A stretch of DNA of 63,355 nucleotides, taken from a virus. The notes below the pieces were generated by a model. It did no database searches. It worked only from the letters and a program-made list of their open reading frames with translations, and had not been told where the DNA came from. Shown piece by piece: positions 31,145 to 40,463 of the stretch (its first letter is position 1; the number at the start of each line of letters is the position of its first letter). Location of the stretch: positions 1 to 63,355 of the IMG/VR virus record IMGVR_UViG_3300050015_000312. The stretch is one strand, 5' to 3'. The position numbers and the translations under genes are program-made.

Positions 31145-33556
31145 ATGGCCACCGCCCCCACTATCACCAATTGCGCCATCGGCCGCCGGTTCCGCGCGCG
31201 CGATACCCGCGCCCTGGAATACGGCCTAATGCCGCGCGGCCGCACCACCGCGACAGATGCCTTTACAAACGCCGCGGCGCGGATGGGCTGGGGCACGCCG
31301 AACCTCGCCGAGTCCGCGGACTATACGATGGTCCGCATCAGCTTCGACTACTGGCTGCTCATCACCCTTTACCGGAATCACTGGATCTCGCGGCGCATCG
31401 TCGACACGCCGGCGCAGGACATGGTGCGCGCCTGGCCGAAGATCAACACCGATCTCGCGCCAGAGGATCTGACGCGGGTCGATCGCGCGCTGCGGCACAC
31501 CCGGACGAAATCACAGATTCTGACGTCGCTCAAGTGGGCGCGGCTGTTCGGCGGCGCCGGCGCGCTGATCGTGATCGACGGGCAGGAGAACGAGCTATCC
31601 GAACCGCTCAAGCTCGACAACATCGAGCCGGGCTCCTATCGCGGAGTGATCCCGTTCGACCGTTGGACTGGCATCAGCCCGCTCGGAGACGTGGAGACGG
31701 ACATCTCCCGCCCGAACGATTTCAACCTGCCGAAGTATTACCAGGTGACCCAGCCGGGCGCGGAGACGTTCCGCGTGCATGCCAGCCGCATCCTCCGCTT
31801 CACCGGTCCCTCGGTTCCGACGCCCGAGTATCAGGCGCAATCCTGGTGGGGCATCTCGGCGCTCGAACCGGCGTACGAGGAAATTCGTAAGCGCGATAAC
31901 ATGAGCTGGAACATTCTTTCGCTCACATTCCGCGCCTCCCTGATTGGGATGAGGTCGAAGGACCTCGCGCAGATGCTCTCCGGCGCCGGGATGAACACCC
32001 AGGCGTTGCAGGGGTTCTATTCGCGCATGGAAGCGATGAACCATCTGATGAGCAACCAGAGCATGCTGGTGCTCCCCGAAGAGGGCGGCCTTGAATCCAT
32101 CAACTACACCTTCTCGGGCGTGTCCGACGTCTACCAACAGTTTCAACTCGACATCGCCGGCGCCGCAAATCTCCCAGCCTCGCGCCTGTTCGGGCGCACC
32201 ATCACCGGACTCGGGCAGTCCAACGATGCCGACGAGCGTCTCTATGAAGAACGGATCGCGCTCGATCAGGAAGAATCGCTGCGGCCGCAGCTCGAAAAGC
32301 TCTATCCGGTCATTTGCATGTCGGAACTCGGCGAGGTTCCGGACGACCTAGAAATGGCCTTCCCGAGCGTACGCGTGTTGACCGAAGAAGAGAAATTGAA
32401 GCTCGCGACGGACACGACCGCAAACGTGGTTGCTCTAGTGAACGCCGGCATGCTGAGCAAGCCCCAGGGGTTGAAGGAACTCAAGCAGGCGAGCGACATC
32501 ACGGGATTTGGGACCAACATCACCGACGAGGACATCGCGGCCGCGGAGGAGGCGGAGGCTGCGGGGTTTGGCGGGCTGGGCGAGGAGATGCCGCCAGAGA
32601 GGCAAGGCGGGGCGCGAGCGGCTGATGCATGGGAAGAGTCCGAACATCCGCGCGAGAAATCCGGAGAGAATGGCGGGCAGTTCACGAAGGGGAGCGGTGG
32701 AACAAGCGCCAGAAGCAACGCCGCCTCCACGTCGCGCGCCCTTGAGCCAGCATCCGAGAATCGTAAGGAGTGGCCCGAGCACATTCAGAAGCTGAAACTT
32801 CCACCGGCATGGACCGACGTAAAGCTCAACCTGGACCCCAACGCCGATTTGCTCGCTGTCGGGAAAGATGCGAAGGGCCGCTCGCAGTACGTCTACTCGC
32901 AGCGGTTTCAGAACAGCCAGGCCGAAGCGAAGTTCGCCCGCATCAAGGAACTCGACGCGAAATTTGGAAAGGTCTGGAACCAGAATACCGACCGGCTGAA
33001 GTCGGACGACCCGAAGCAGCAGGAACATGCGGAATGCGCGCGCCTAGTGATGGCGATGGGCATCCGGCCTGGAAGCGATTCCGACACCAAGGCGAAAGTG
33101 AAAGCCTACGGCGCCACGACGCTTGAGGGGAGGCACATAGTCATAGAGGACGGCCAAGTATACCTGCGCTTCACGGGGAAAAAGGGCGTGTCGATCAATC
33201 TCGCGGTGAGCAATTCGGACATCGCGCGCGGCCTGCTCGACCGTGCATCAAGGGCCGGGGCTGGCGGAAGATTATTCCCTGCGACCTCAGGCAATTCGCT
33301 GCTCGAATACACCCACACGCTCAATGGCGGAGGCTTTAAAACGAAGGATTTCCGGACGCTGCTCGCTACCCGATCAGCCATGAAGCACGTGGAGAAGGTG
33401 GATCCACCCAAAAACGAGAAGGACTATAGGAAGCGGGTGATGGAGATAGCCAAAGCCGTATCTTCCCGGCTCGGCAATACGCCCACTGTGGCGCTCCAGA
33501 GTTACATCAACCCGGTCGTCTTCGCCCCATGGAGGTCCGCCCTTGCTGCTGCCTGA
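31145..33556 (+). CDS. Portal protein fused to a type IB topoisomerase
   Basis: 803 aa. Residues 1 to about 480 are a DUF1073-type portal (RNHWISRRIVDTPAQDM, FGGAGALIVIDG, WGISALEPAYEE, LPASRLFGRT). A linker (about 485-545, HPREKSGENGGQFTKGSGG) resembles phage connectors to extra domains. Residues about 549-803 match poxvirus/bacterial topoisomerase IB: LPPAWTDVKLNLDPNADLLA, GATTLEGRHI, LRFTGKKGV, TKDFRTLLATR and LGNTPTVALQSYINP. Candidate catalytic residues are Arg641, Lys679, Arg737 and Tyr787. The frame is open throughout. The enzyme would sit at the DNA-entry vertex. Confidence 0.85.
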   Translation: MATAPTITNCAIGRRFRARDTRALEYGLMPRGRTTATDAFTNAAARMGWGTPNLAESADYTMVRISFDYWLLITLYRNHWISRRIVDTPAQDMVRAWPKINTDLAPEDLTRVDRALRHTRTKSQILTSLKWARLFGGAGALIVIDGQENELSEPLKLDNIEPGSYRGVIPFDRWTGISPLGDVETDISRPNDFNLPKYYQVTQPGAETFRVHASRILRFTGPSVPTPEYQAQSWWGISALEPAYEEIRKRDNMSWNILSLTFRASLIGMRSKDLAQMLSGAGMNTQALQGFYSRMEAMNHLMSNQSMLVLPEEGGLESINYTFSGVSDVYQQFQLDIAGAANLPASRLFGRTITGLGQSNDADERLYEERIALDQEESLRPQLEKLYPVICMSELGEVPDDLEMAFPSVRVLTEEEKLKLATDTTANVVALVNAGMLSKPQGLKELKQASDITGFGTNITDEDIAAAEEAEAAGFGGLGEEMPPERQGGARAADAWEESEHPREKSGENGGQFTKGSGGTSARSNAASTSRALEPASENRKEWPEHIQKLKLPPAWTDVKLNLDPNADLLAVGKDAKGRSQYVYSQRFQNSQAEAKFARIKELDAKFGKVWNQNTDRLKSDDPKQQEHAECARLVMAMGIRPGSDSDTKAKVKAYGATTLEGRHIVIEDGQVYLRFTGKKGVSINLAVSNSDIARGLLDRASRAGAGGRLFPATSGNSLLEYTHTLNGGGFKTKDFRTLLATRSAMKHVEKVDPPKNEKDYRKRVMEIAKAVSSRLGNTPTVALQSYINPVVFAPWRSALAAA

Positions 33557-33704
33557 TGTCTTTTTCGGATCGCCCGAGGCGGGTTCTCTCGACTGGCGTG
33601 ACGAGGTTTTCGATGACGGCGCGCCGGACGACGATGCGGAGCTTGCGGAGACACCCGAAGACGTAGCGGCGCTACTCGGCTTCGACCCACTGGACGAAGC
33701 ATGA
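33543..33704 (+). CDS. Small acidic protein, 53 aa
   Basis: TTG start seven bases after GGAGG (33531-33535), overlapping the portal stop by 14 nt and the next ATG by 4. Sequence LPDVFFGSPEAGSLDW then highly acidic. Unknown. Confidence 0.5.
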   Translation: MLLPDVFFGSPEAGSLDWRDEVFDDGAPDDDAELAETPEDVAALLGFDPLDEA

Positions 33705-34114
33705 TCCCCGTCACCCAAACCCGAACCGGAGCGAACGGCAACTGTATGGCCGCGGCGCTGGCCTCGATCCTCGAAGTCCCGATGCACGTGGTGCCCGACT
33801 TCGGCGGCGATGACGTGTGGCTCGGCAACGTCCAGAGCTTCCTCGCGGGCTTCGGACTGTACTACGTCCAGGTTCCTCCGGACGATCCGGTGATCGAGAC
33901 CGCTTTCGCTCACGGCGAGGTCTTCCACGTGATCGAAGGCACCAGCCCGCGCGGCCGCCGGCATGCCGTCGTTGGGCGGAACGGCGAAATAATCCACGAC
34001 CCGCACCCGCAGGACGGAACGGGCCGCGGTCTGGTCGACGTCGACGCCTACGGCCTGCTGTGCGCGCGCATGCTCCGGCCCGCGGGTGGCGTAAACCCGT
34101 CTGGCCTCTACTGA
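33701..34114 (+). CDS. Papain-like/C39-type cysteine peptidase-like protein
   Basis: 137 aa. GNCMAAALASIL (Cys15), RRHAVV and EIIHDPHP give a Cys-His-Asp arrangement of papain-like folds. Small proteins with this start (VTQTRTGxxGNC) are common in phages but lack assigned substrates. Confidence 0.6.
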   Translation: MIPVTQTRTGANGNCMAAALASILEVPMHVVPDFGGDDVWLGNVQSFLAGFGLYYVQVPPDDPVIETAFAHGEVFHVIEGTSPRGRRHAVVGRNGEIIHDPHPQDGTGRGLVDVDAYGLLCARMLRPAGGVNPSGLY

Positions 34115-34124
34115 TCAGAAAACC

Positions 34125-34152
34125 AACACCGGAGAACGAACACCGGAGAACG
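34125..34152 (+). repeat. Perfect 14-bp tandem duplication carrying the ribosome-binding site
   Basis: AACACCGGAGAACG twice, head to tail, three bases before ATG 34156. Each copy contains GGAGA. Confidence 0.75.
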
Positions 34153-34155
34153 AAT

Positions 34156-34464
34156 ATGGCACTCGTAAACTTCACACCCTCGACCTACGGCTGCATCTCG
34201 GCCGGAGGAACCTCCGCTGCGCACGCGCTCCCTGGCACAACGGGGGTCACGCTGCTGATAACCAATATCGGGCCTTCGCCGGCGGCTGTGTTGCTCGGAG
34301 CCGACAGCGAAGAGACCCCGCTGGTCGTTACGTCCGCTACCGGAGTGGTCGTGCTGCCAAGCCAACCTCTCGCGCTGGCGGTGGGGGCGAACACGCACAT
34401 CGCGGTCATCGGCCTCGGATCGAACGCCGTGCTGAACCTGGCTCGCGGAGATGCGGCAGCGTAA
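34156..34464 (+). CDS. Probable capsid decoration/minor head protein, 102 aa
   Basis: Small beta-sandwich pattern (GVTLLITNIGPSPAAVLLGA, THIAVIGLGSNAVLNL). Location among head genes and Ala/Gly/Val-rich strands suggest a virion protein. Overlaps the next ATG by one base. Confidence 0.5.
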   Translation: MALVNFTPSTYGCISAGGTSAAHALPGTTGVTLLITNIGPSPAAVLLGADSEETPLVVTSATGVVVLPSQPLALAVGANTHIAVIGLGSNAVLNLARGDAAA

Positions 34465-34754
34465 TGATGCGACCCAACACGAATGATCGTCGCGCTCGGC
34501 TGCATGCGGCGCTGGACCGGCTGCTGGACGGAGAGCCGGCGCGCGACTCGCTGGGCACGAAGCTCGACAAGGCGCTCTTCGGCATTTCGGAGAACAGGAG
34601 CGGTGATGGCGTTCTCGGCGCTGTCGAGCAGAGCATAAAGCGCGCAACACCGTCCGTTACCGGCGCCCTCACGACCGACCCCGCAAGTATTGGCAGCAAG
34701 GATGAGCGGAACGAGCGGTTGCAGCGGGCTTACGACAGCATCCGGATCGGGTAA
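34464..34754 (+). CDS. Head-region protein, 96 aa
   Basis: C-terminal RNERLQRAYDSIRIG resembles the end of the DUF2213 protein (KLQTAYDAIRTGKPI), and the N-terminus (RARLHAALDRLLDG) resembles its inner RARFHAMLDRMLDE. It looks like a truncated partial duplication of the scaffold part of the next gene. Confidence 0.55.
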   Translation: MMRPNTNDRRARLHAALDRLLDGEPARDSLGTKLDKALFGISENRSGDGVLGAVEQSIKRATPSVTGALTTDPASIGSKDERNERLQRAYDSIRIG

Positions 34755-34769
34755 CACCAGGCAACCCAC

Positions 34770-36293
34770 ATGGCCTTCAGCTACTACGCCTCTAAGATCA
34801 GCGACAACATCGGTAAAACTCCGGAAGGATTTCTGATCTGCCAGGACGCCGTCATCGCGCGAACAGGCTGGCAAACGTACACCATCGGGGAACTTCCCGC
34901 CGACGCGCTGAAGGAACTCGATATCGACACCAGCGATCCTTCCGCGTCGATCGACGTATATCGCAGCCCGGAAGAAGTCTTCTCACCGGCGACGATTGCA
35001 AGCTTCGAAGGTAAGAGCGTCACCGACAATCATCCGCCCGCCGAACAGTTCGTGAATCCGGACACGATCACCCAGTACGAACTCGGTCACGTCCAGAACG
35101 TGCGCAAGGGCAAGGCGCCGCTCGAATCCGGCGAGTGGCCGCTGTTGGGCGACATCTTCATCAAGCGCGAGCCGCTGCTCGGCAAGGTGAAGGCCGATCA
35201 AGTGCGGGAACTTTCGTGCGGTTACGATTACACCCTCGCCAGAGATGGCGACCGCATTGTTCAGACCGAGATCCGCGGCAATCATGTCGCGGTCGTGCCG
35301 CGTGGCCGAGCAGGAGCCGAGGCCCGCATCAAAGACTCCGCGCCAGAGGCATCGGAGCGGAACACAGCCGGCGGCGGCTCCACCGGCAACCAAAAGGAGA
35401 AACCGAAAGTGCCGAATATGTTGAAACACCTGCTCGGGCTCGGCCTCAAAGCCTTCGCGGCCGATGCCGATCCCGAAAAACTGGCGGAAGCAGCCGAGGC
35501 CATCAGAGAAGAGAAGAAGGCCGAGGTTCCGCCGCCGGAAAAGAAGGCCGACGACCGCCGCGCCGACGAAAAACGCGCCGATGATCGCCGCGCGGACGAA
35601 AAAAAGGCGGACGATTGCAAAACCGATGACAAGCGCGTCGGCGACAAGCGCGCCCGCTTCCACGCCATGCTGGACCGCATGCTCGACGAGTCCGAGAAAG
35701 GGGACGAAGACGAGCACACTGAGGACGCGGACATGGACGAGCTCCGCGAGCTGCTCGGCGAATTCCTCGAAGAAGGGGAAGGGGAATATCCGGAGCGCGC
35801 GGGCGAGCCGGGAGCCGAGGGCGCCGAGGGTGAAGAGGTTCCCGCGCGGGACAGCGACCCGGACGACGTAGCACTCGCTGGATCGTTCTACGGTGGAAAG
35901 TTCCACCCCTACCGCGATAGTGACCACTATTCCGCGGCCAAGGCCGGCGAAGGAAAGAAGAAACGCCGCGCCCACGATCGCCTGATCGAGCCGGTGACCG
36001 ACGAACACGCCGCCGCCGATCATGAGCCCACCGCGCGCGACGTGCTCCAGGCGCTCCGGCCCGTGGTCGCACGGTCCAACGATGCCGGCCTGCGCCGCGC
36101 ATTCAACGCGCAGCTCGGGCGCTTCACGCGGTCCTCGCGGGCTTCGTCCGGGAGCTACGCGGGTTTCTCGGGCGCCACCCGGCAACGGGCCGCCGATGAA
36201 AGCAGCCAGCACCAGCCCGAACACAATCAGAAACTTCAGACGGCATACGATGCGATCCGCACCGGCAAGCCGATCAGCAAGGAGGAAAAGTAA
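34770..36293 (+). CDS. DUF2213 prohead protease/scaffold protein
   Basis: 507 aa. Residues about 1-190 are DUF2213, a capsid maturation protease-like domain (EVFSPATIASFEGKSVTDNH, LSCGYDYTL, GNHVAVVPRGRAGAEARI). The rest is charged and helical with short DRRADEK-type repeats (about residues 255-290) and acidic stretches, typical of a scaffold. Protease and scaffold in one chain precede the capsid genes. Confidence 0.8.
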   Translation: MAFSYYASKISDNIGKTPEGFLICQDAVIARTGWQTYTIGELPADALKELDIDTSDPSASIDVYRSPEEVFSPATIASFEGKSVTDNHPPAEQFVNPDTITQYELGHVQNVRKGKAPLESGEWPLLGDIFIKREPLLGKVKADQVRELSCGYDYTLARDGDRIVQTEIRGNHVAVVPRGRAGAEARIKDSAPEASERNTAGGGSTGNQKEKPKVPNMLKHLLGLGLKAFAADADPEKLAEAAEAIREEKKAEVPPPEKKADDRRADEKRADDRRADEKKADDCKTDDKRVGDKRARFHAMLDRMLDESEKGDEDEHTEDADMDELRELLGEFLEEGEGEYPERAGEPGAEGAEGEEVPARDSDPDDVALAGSFYGGKFHPYRDSDHYSAAKAGEGKKKRRAHDRLIEPVTDEHAAADHEPTARDVLQALRPVVARSNDAGLRRAFNAQLGRFTRSSRASSGSYAGFSGATRQRAADESSQHQPEHNQKLQTAYDAIRTGKPISKEEK

Positions 36294-36295
36294 CT

Positions 36296-37069
36296 ATGTC
36301 GTTCACCAGCTTCGGTCAAGTCATCCCGGTCCTCGGCCAGAACATCGGCTTTCCGGGGACCGTTTCCCGTGCTGGCGTGCCGGTCATCGTTTCCCGGCAG
36401 CTCCTCAGCACCACCACCAACAAAGCGTCCTTCGGCGATCCCGTCGTCCTGATCGCCGATGCGATCGGCGGAACGTTCCAGAGCATCAAGGACTTCGCCG
36501 CAACCGCCGCGAACACTCCGAACGTCGCGTCGAAGTTCGCCGGAATCGCTGTCCGGGAAGTCAAGACGCAGCTCACCTACCCGGCCGGTGTGGCGCCCGG
36601 TACGCAGCAGACGGGCTATTACAACCCGGGCCAGATCATGGACGCGCTCGAACTCGGTTCGATTGTGGTCGCGATCACGCGCGGCACGCCGGCTGCTGGG
36701 GGCGCGGTGTACGCCCGCATCGTCGCGAATGTGAGCCTCGCGGGCACGGCCGTCGGCGATCTTGAAGCTGAGGCAGATGCCGTCAGCACGACCGGAACGG
36801 CCGCCTCTGGAACCTCGGTCACAGTGGCCGACGGAACCGGCATCGCTGTCGGGCAGCTTGTTACCGGCGCCGGAGTTGCCGCGGGCACCTACGTCTCCGC
36901 AGTGTCCGGCACGACGGTCACATTTTCGGTCGCGGTAACGGCCGCTCTTTCGGCCACCGCGCTCGTCTTCTCCAACACCGTGATTCTGCCGAACACGGAA
37001 TTCCGGACCGGCTGTCTGGATGCCAATGGCATCGCCGAAATCACAATCTTGCGCCGCAACCACGCCTAG
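36296..37069 (+). CDS. Capsid cement/decoration protein with inserted beta module
   Basis: 257 aa. The N-terminal part (FPGTVSRAGVPVIVSRQLL) resembles structural cement proteins preceding DUF2184 capsids. Residues about 165-225 carry an inserted module (SGTSVTVADGTGIAVGQLV, GAGVAAGTYVSAVSGTTV) found again in the proteins at 38510 and 52319. AGGAGG-type site upstream. Exact fold inferred. Confidence 0.65.
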   Translation: MSFTSFGQVIPVLGQNIGFPGTVSRAGVPVIVSRQLLSTTTNKASFGDPVVLIADAIGGTFQSIKDFAATAANTPNVASKFAGIAVREVKTQLTYPAGVAPGTQQTGYYNPGQIMDALELGSIVVAITRGTPAAGGAVYARIVANVSLAGTAVGDLEAEADAVSTTGTAASGTSVTVADGTGIAVGQLVTGAGVAAGTYVSAVSGTTVTFSVAVTAALSATALVFSNTVILPNTEFRTGCLDANGIAEITILRRNHA

Positions 37070-37099
37070 GGCGCCATTCGAAGGGAGAACAAGAGAGCC

Positions 37100-38176
37100 A
37101 TGAGTTACGATCCGAGAAAAGCAGCACCCGCACCTCCGCCCTACCTTTCGTATGGCCGCGGCCGCGGTTTCGACCAAGCGCGCGGGCGGGGCTTCGATGC
37201 CGCCGGCGCGTCCGGTTTCGCATTCCTGCAGTCGATGCTCGAAAAGTTGGACACCAACCTCGTCGAGCCGTTGCAGGCAGTCACCCATCCTCGCGACATC
37301 AAAGTGAACATCGGCGGCGGCTGGCCGGAGTTCATCTCGACCTTCGCGAGCAATTACGCCACCACCGGGGCGAAATACTTCGGCCTGCAGGCAAACCGCA
37401 ACACCGAGACTCCGGAGACCCAGGCGGATGTCCAGAAGGCACTCTGGAACACCTACATCTGGGCGCAGTCGATGACGATCTCGTACATCGACCTGAAGCG
37501 GTTCGAACAGGCTCAGCGGTCCGGTCTTCCGGCTCCGTACAGCCTCCAGAAGCTCTACGACCAGGCGGTCGACAGCAACTGGAACAAAGCGCTGGATTAC
37601 GTCACGTACTGGGGCTTCAACGGCGATGCGGGCCTGATCAACAACCCGAACGCGCCGTCGACGGCACTCACCACGGCGGCGGCCGGCGGCACCACCTGGG
37701 CCGCGAAGACGCCGCAGGAGAAACTGAACGACGTCAATCTCCTGATCACCACCATCCTCACCAACTCCGGCGTCGACATGCAGCGCGCCATGCCGGATTC
37801 GATGCTTGTCCCGCTGACGCAGTACGCGCTTCTCTCCAACCCGTTCACCCTCGCGGGCATCGGGAGTTTCGACTCGATCAAGACTTACATCGAGCGCAAC
37901 TGCCTGGCGGCGATGCAGGGCCGGAAGTTCGAGATCAAACCCCTGCCGAACGACTGGTTGGCGAGCCAGGGAGCGGGCACCCCGGCAACCACGCGCTCGG
38001 TCGTCTACCGAAACGACGAGGACTGCCTGTACCTCGACGTGCCGCAGCCCAAGGTCCAGACCATGACCGTTCCGGTGCTGGAAGGCGCGGGCGCCTGGAA
38101 GACCGCGTTCGGCGGCTGCATGTCGCAGGTGATCTTCAAACGCACCACGACGATGTGCTACGGGGATGGCATTTAG
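37100..38176 (+). CDS. Major capsid protein (DUF2184)
   Basis: 358 aa. Matches DUF2184 capsids by FLQSMLEKLDTNLVEPL, TWPRDI-like THPRDIKVNIGGG, TWAAKTPQEKLNDVNLLITT and the final QVIFKRTTTMCYGDGI. HK97-fold shell protein. Preceded by AAGGGAGAACAAG. Confidence 0.85.
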   Translation: MSYDPRKAAPAPPPYLSYGRGRGFDQARGRGFDAAGASGFAFLQSMLEKLDTNLVEPLQAVTHPRDIKVNIGGGWPEFISTFASNYATTGAKYFGLQANRNTETPETQADVQKALWNTYIWAQSMTISYIDLKRFEQAQRSGLPAPYSLQKLYDQAVDSNWNKALDYVTYWGFNGDAGLINNPNAPSTALTTAAAGGTTWAAKTPQEKLNDVNLLITTILTNSGVDMQRAMPDSMLVPLTQYALLSNPFTLAGIGSFDSIKTYIERNCLAAMQGRKFEIKPLPNDWLASQGAGTPATTRSVVYRNDEDCLYLDVPQPKVQTMTVPVLEGAGAWKTAFGGCMSQVIFKRTTTMCYGDGI

Positions 38177-38196
38177 GCCGCGGTTCAGGGAGAAAA

Positions 38197-38472
38197 ATGC
38201 AGATCCTCGCCAAAAAGACGTATACCTTCTGGAATGGGGCCGAACAAAAGACCGTCGGCCCCAGTATGTCGCCCCAGACCGTACCCGATTGGGTGCGCGA
38301 CTCGACCACCTTCAAGCTCGCGTCTCAGGACGGCAGCGTCGTGGAGATTCAGATAGTGGCCCCCGTCGTTGCTCCGATCGTTGCTCCAGCCGCGCCCCCC
38401 GCTACGCCGGGACCGGGCGCGCCTGAGGCCGCGGGCCAAGCTCCTCCGGCATCCACCCGCAGGGCGCGGTAG
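38197..38472 (+). CDS. Head-tail region protein, 91 aa
   Basis: KTYTFWNGAEQKTVGPSMSP then a Pro/Ala-rich tail (APPATPGPGAPEAAG). GGGAG upstream. A small virion-associated protein between capsid and connector genes; role unknown. Confidence 0.5.
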   Translation: MQILAKKTYTFWNGAEQKTVGPSMSPQTVPDWVRDSTTFKLASQDGSVVEIQIVAPVVAPIVAPAAPPATPGPGAPEAAGQAPPASTRRAR

Positions 38473-38509
38473 CACAGAGCACATCAACGCATCAACCCTG
38501 ATCAAGAGC

Positions 38510-39232
38510 ATGAACCCTGATTACAACTTGCTCGCCCTCGGATTCTGGGGATCGGGCAACGAAATCGCGGCCGGGTTGGCCGGTGGCTCGAACATTGCCA
38601 TCGGTTCCAACCCGCCGTGGAGCGCGACGGATTTTCTGTCGTTCTACCCGAAGTTCGGGGGATTACCCACGGCACCTCCACTTACCTTGCAAGGAACTCT
38701 CGCCGCGGGCTCGCCCGCAGTAACCGAGGTCGGAAGCATCGCCGGCCTCGTCCCGGGCCAACTGGTTGCCGGACCGGGACTGCCTACCGGCTGCACGGTC
38801 GTATCAGTGGATTCGGATACCCAGATCACGTTGTCTCAGAGCGCTACATCCGACGGCCAGAGTACCTTAACCGTCTACGTTGTGCCGCTTGTTCCGCTGG
38901 CGGTGCTAAACGCCTACATCGCCCTGGCTTCCGCGTCGCTGGTCCAGGCGCGCTGGCGTGCCACCTGGCCTATCGCCATGGGGCTCTTCGTGGCGCACTT
39001 CGCAACCCTGTGGCTGCGTTCGGATGGGGACTCCTATTCAACGCCGGGGCAGGCCGCTACGGCGGGTCTAAAGCAAGGCATTACCGTCTCAGCCGCAGCG
39101 GGCGGCGTGAGTCAAGGGACGCAGCCGGTCACGGGGCTCGATACCTGGGCGGCCTGGAATCAGACGCAGTACGGTGTGCAGTTCGCGAGCTTTGCGAAGG
39201 TCGCGGGAGCCGGGCCGATGCTGGTGTGGTAA
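38510..39232 (+). CDS. DUF4054-like head-tail connector with inserted beta module
   Basis: 240 aa. Ends (SATDFLSFYPKFGG at the start; LNAYIALASASLVQARWRA, MGLFVAHFATLWL later) match DUF4054 adaptors. Residues about 57-120 hold an inserted module (GQLVAGPGLPTGCTVVSVDS) homologous in pattern to that in the cement protein. Confidence 0.7.
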   Translation: MNPDYNLLALGFWGSGNEIAAGLAGGSNIAIGSNPPWSATDFLSFYPKFGGLPTAPPLTLQGTLAAGSPAVTEVGSIAGLVPGQLVAGPGLPTGCTVVSVDSDTQITLSQSATSDGQSTLTVYVVPLVPLAVLNAYIALASASLVQARWRATWPIAMGLFVAHFATLWLRSDGDSYSTPGQAATAGLKQGITVSAAAGGVSQGTQPVTGLDTWAAWNQTQYGVQFASFAKVAGAGPMLVW

Positions 39233-39234
39233 TG

Positions 39235-39903
39235 TCAAATTCCCAAGTCCGACCAATTCTTTCCGGTAGCCGCACGAGCAATCGTGTCCCTGCTTACTCC
39301 GAACCTTGCGGCCAATACTCCTGCCCCGGTCCTTTTCTTGGTCGAATCGTAAAGCCTGCGAATTTCGAGAACTTCATCGGCGGTGAGTTTGCGCATTGGA
39401 TGCTTCTGGCCCTTGAGCCATCCCGTCTTACCATGGCGGTCCTTCTCTATCATGTCTGCCGTGTTTTCCGCCTTCGTGCCGAGTCCAAGATGACGCGGAC
39501 TATAACAAGGTGGGTTGTCGCATTTGTGGAGTACGCAAAGGCCATCTGGAATCGGCCCAACAAACCGCTCAAAGCAGACACGGGTTACCAGTTTTGGACC
39601 AGCCTTCCTGCTGCCTCCGGTTATTCTTCCGTAACCGTGTCGGTTTTTTCCAAATGGCCATTCAAGGCATTCGTCGGAATCCCTGTGCTTGAGCACCGAT
39701 TCAATCAAAAACTGGAGCATGGGACTGGGCCGATTTTCTCTACGCCATTCACTCCAGCACTTTCGGCCGCAGAAGGTATCCCGAAACTTGCGAACGTGAT
39801 TTCCGCATTGCGGGCATTTCGTGCAGTCGGGGCAGCGCTTCGCGTCAGTTCGCAGCGAGTCGAATCCAGCTCCGCACTTGAAACAGATAAGATGGTATTG
39901 CAT
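39235..39903 (-). CDS. HNH homing endonuclease
   Basis: 222 aa, antisense inside the late operon. N-terminal zinc ribbons (CFKCGAGF, CPDCTKCPQC), then the HNH_3 core (VCFERFVGPIPDGLCVLHKC, DNPPCYSPRHLGLGT) and a C-terminal HTH (LTADEVLEIRRLYD, AARFGVSRDTIA). Typical free-standing homing endonuclease inserted between conserved genes. TATAAT at 39976-39971 (minus) could serve its own promoter. Confidence 0.85.
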   Translation of the reverse strand: MQYHLICFKCGAGFDSLRTDAKRCPDCTKCPQCGNHVRKFRDTFCGRKCWSEWRRENRPSPMLQFLIESVLKHRDSDECLEWPFGKNRHGYGRITGGSRKAGPKLVTRVCFERFVGPIPDGLCVLHKCDNPPCYSPRHLGLGTKAENTADMIEKDRHGKTGWLKGQKHPMRKLTADEVLEIRRLYDSTKKRTGAGVLAARFGVSRDTIARAATGKNWSDLGI

Positions 39904-39992
39904 CTTCGAGCGCCTCTATCGCTCAAGGTGTTGGCCTCGAATCTGTTTCAGCAGATCGGGGCCTTTTCTATTATACCGCAAGAGGGTCCCGT

Positions 39993-40463
39993 ATGCCCGT
40001 AAAGGTAACAAAACAAGGCCCAGGGCTGTTCCAGGTCATGCGGGACATTAAGCGTATCGGCAACAGTGAGGTCTTGGTCGGAATTCCTGCTGCAACAACC
40101 CTAAGAGAAAACGATCCGATCAATAACGCCAGCCTTCTCTTTGTTTTAAGCCACGGCTCTCCGCTGCGGAACATCCCGCCGCGCCCGGTGCTCGAGCCCG
40201 CGATTGAGAAGGGCCGCAATCTGATTACGCCGCACCTGGCGGAATCCGCGAAGGCCGTGATGGACGGACGCCCGGACGCAGCGGAACGCGAACTTGAACG
40301 AGCGGGCATGGTTGCCTCGAACGCGGTCAAGAGGTACTTCACCGAAGGGGAGTTGGCTCCTAACGCGCCGTCGACCATTGCGCGCAAAGGCTCGGATAGG
40401 CCGTTGATCGACACGGGGGCGCTGCGGCGCGCCGTTACGTTTGTGGTTCGGGCGAATCGGTAA
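39993..40463 (+). CDS. Virion morphogenesis protein (HK97 gp10/Mu G-like neck)
   Basis: 156 aa. EVLVGIPAATT, PLRNIPPRPVLEPAIEKG and RPLIDTGALRRAVTFVV are the conserved spots of this neck/tail-completion family. Overlaps an antisense HTH gene by 29 nt. Confidence 0.75.
   Translation: MPVKVTKQGPGLFQVMRDIKRIGNSEVLVGIPAATTLRENDPINNASLLFVLSHGSPLRNIPPRPVLEPAIEKGRNLITPHLAESAKAVMDGRPDAAERELERAGMVASNAVKRYFTEGELAPNAPSTIARKGSDRPLIDTGALRRAVTFVVRANR

Noticed and set aside
38617-40002. A 461-codon plus-strand frame
   Set aside because: It overlaps the connector gene in another frame and is antisense to a well-supported HNH gene; no recognisable motif.
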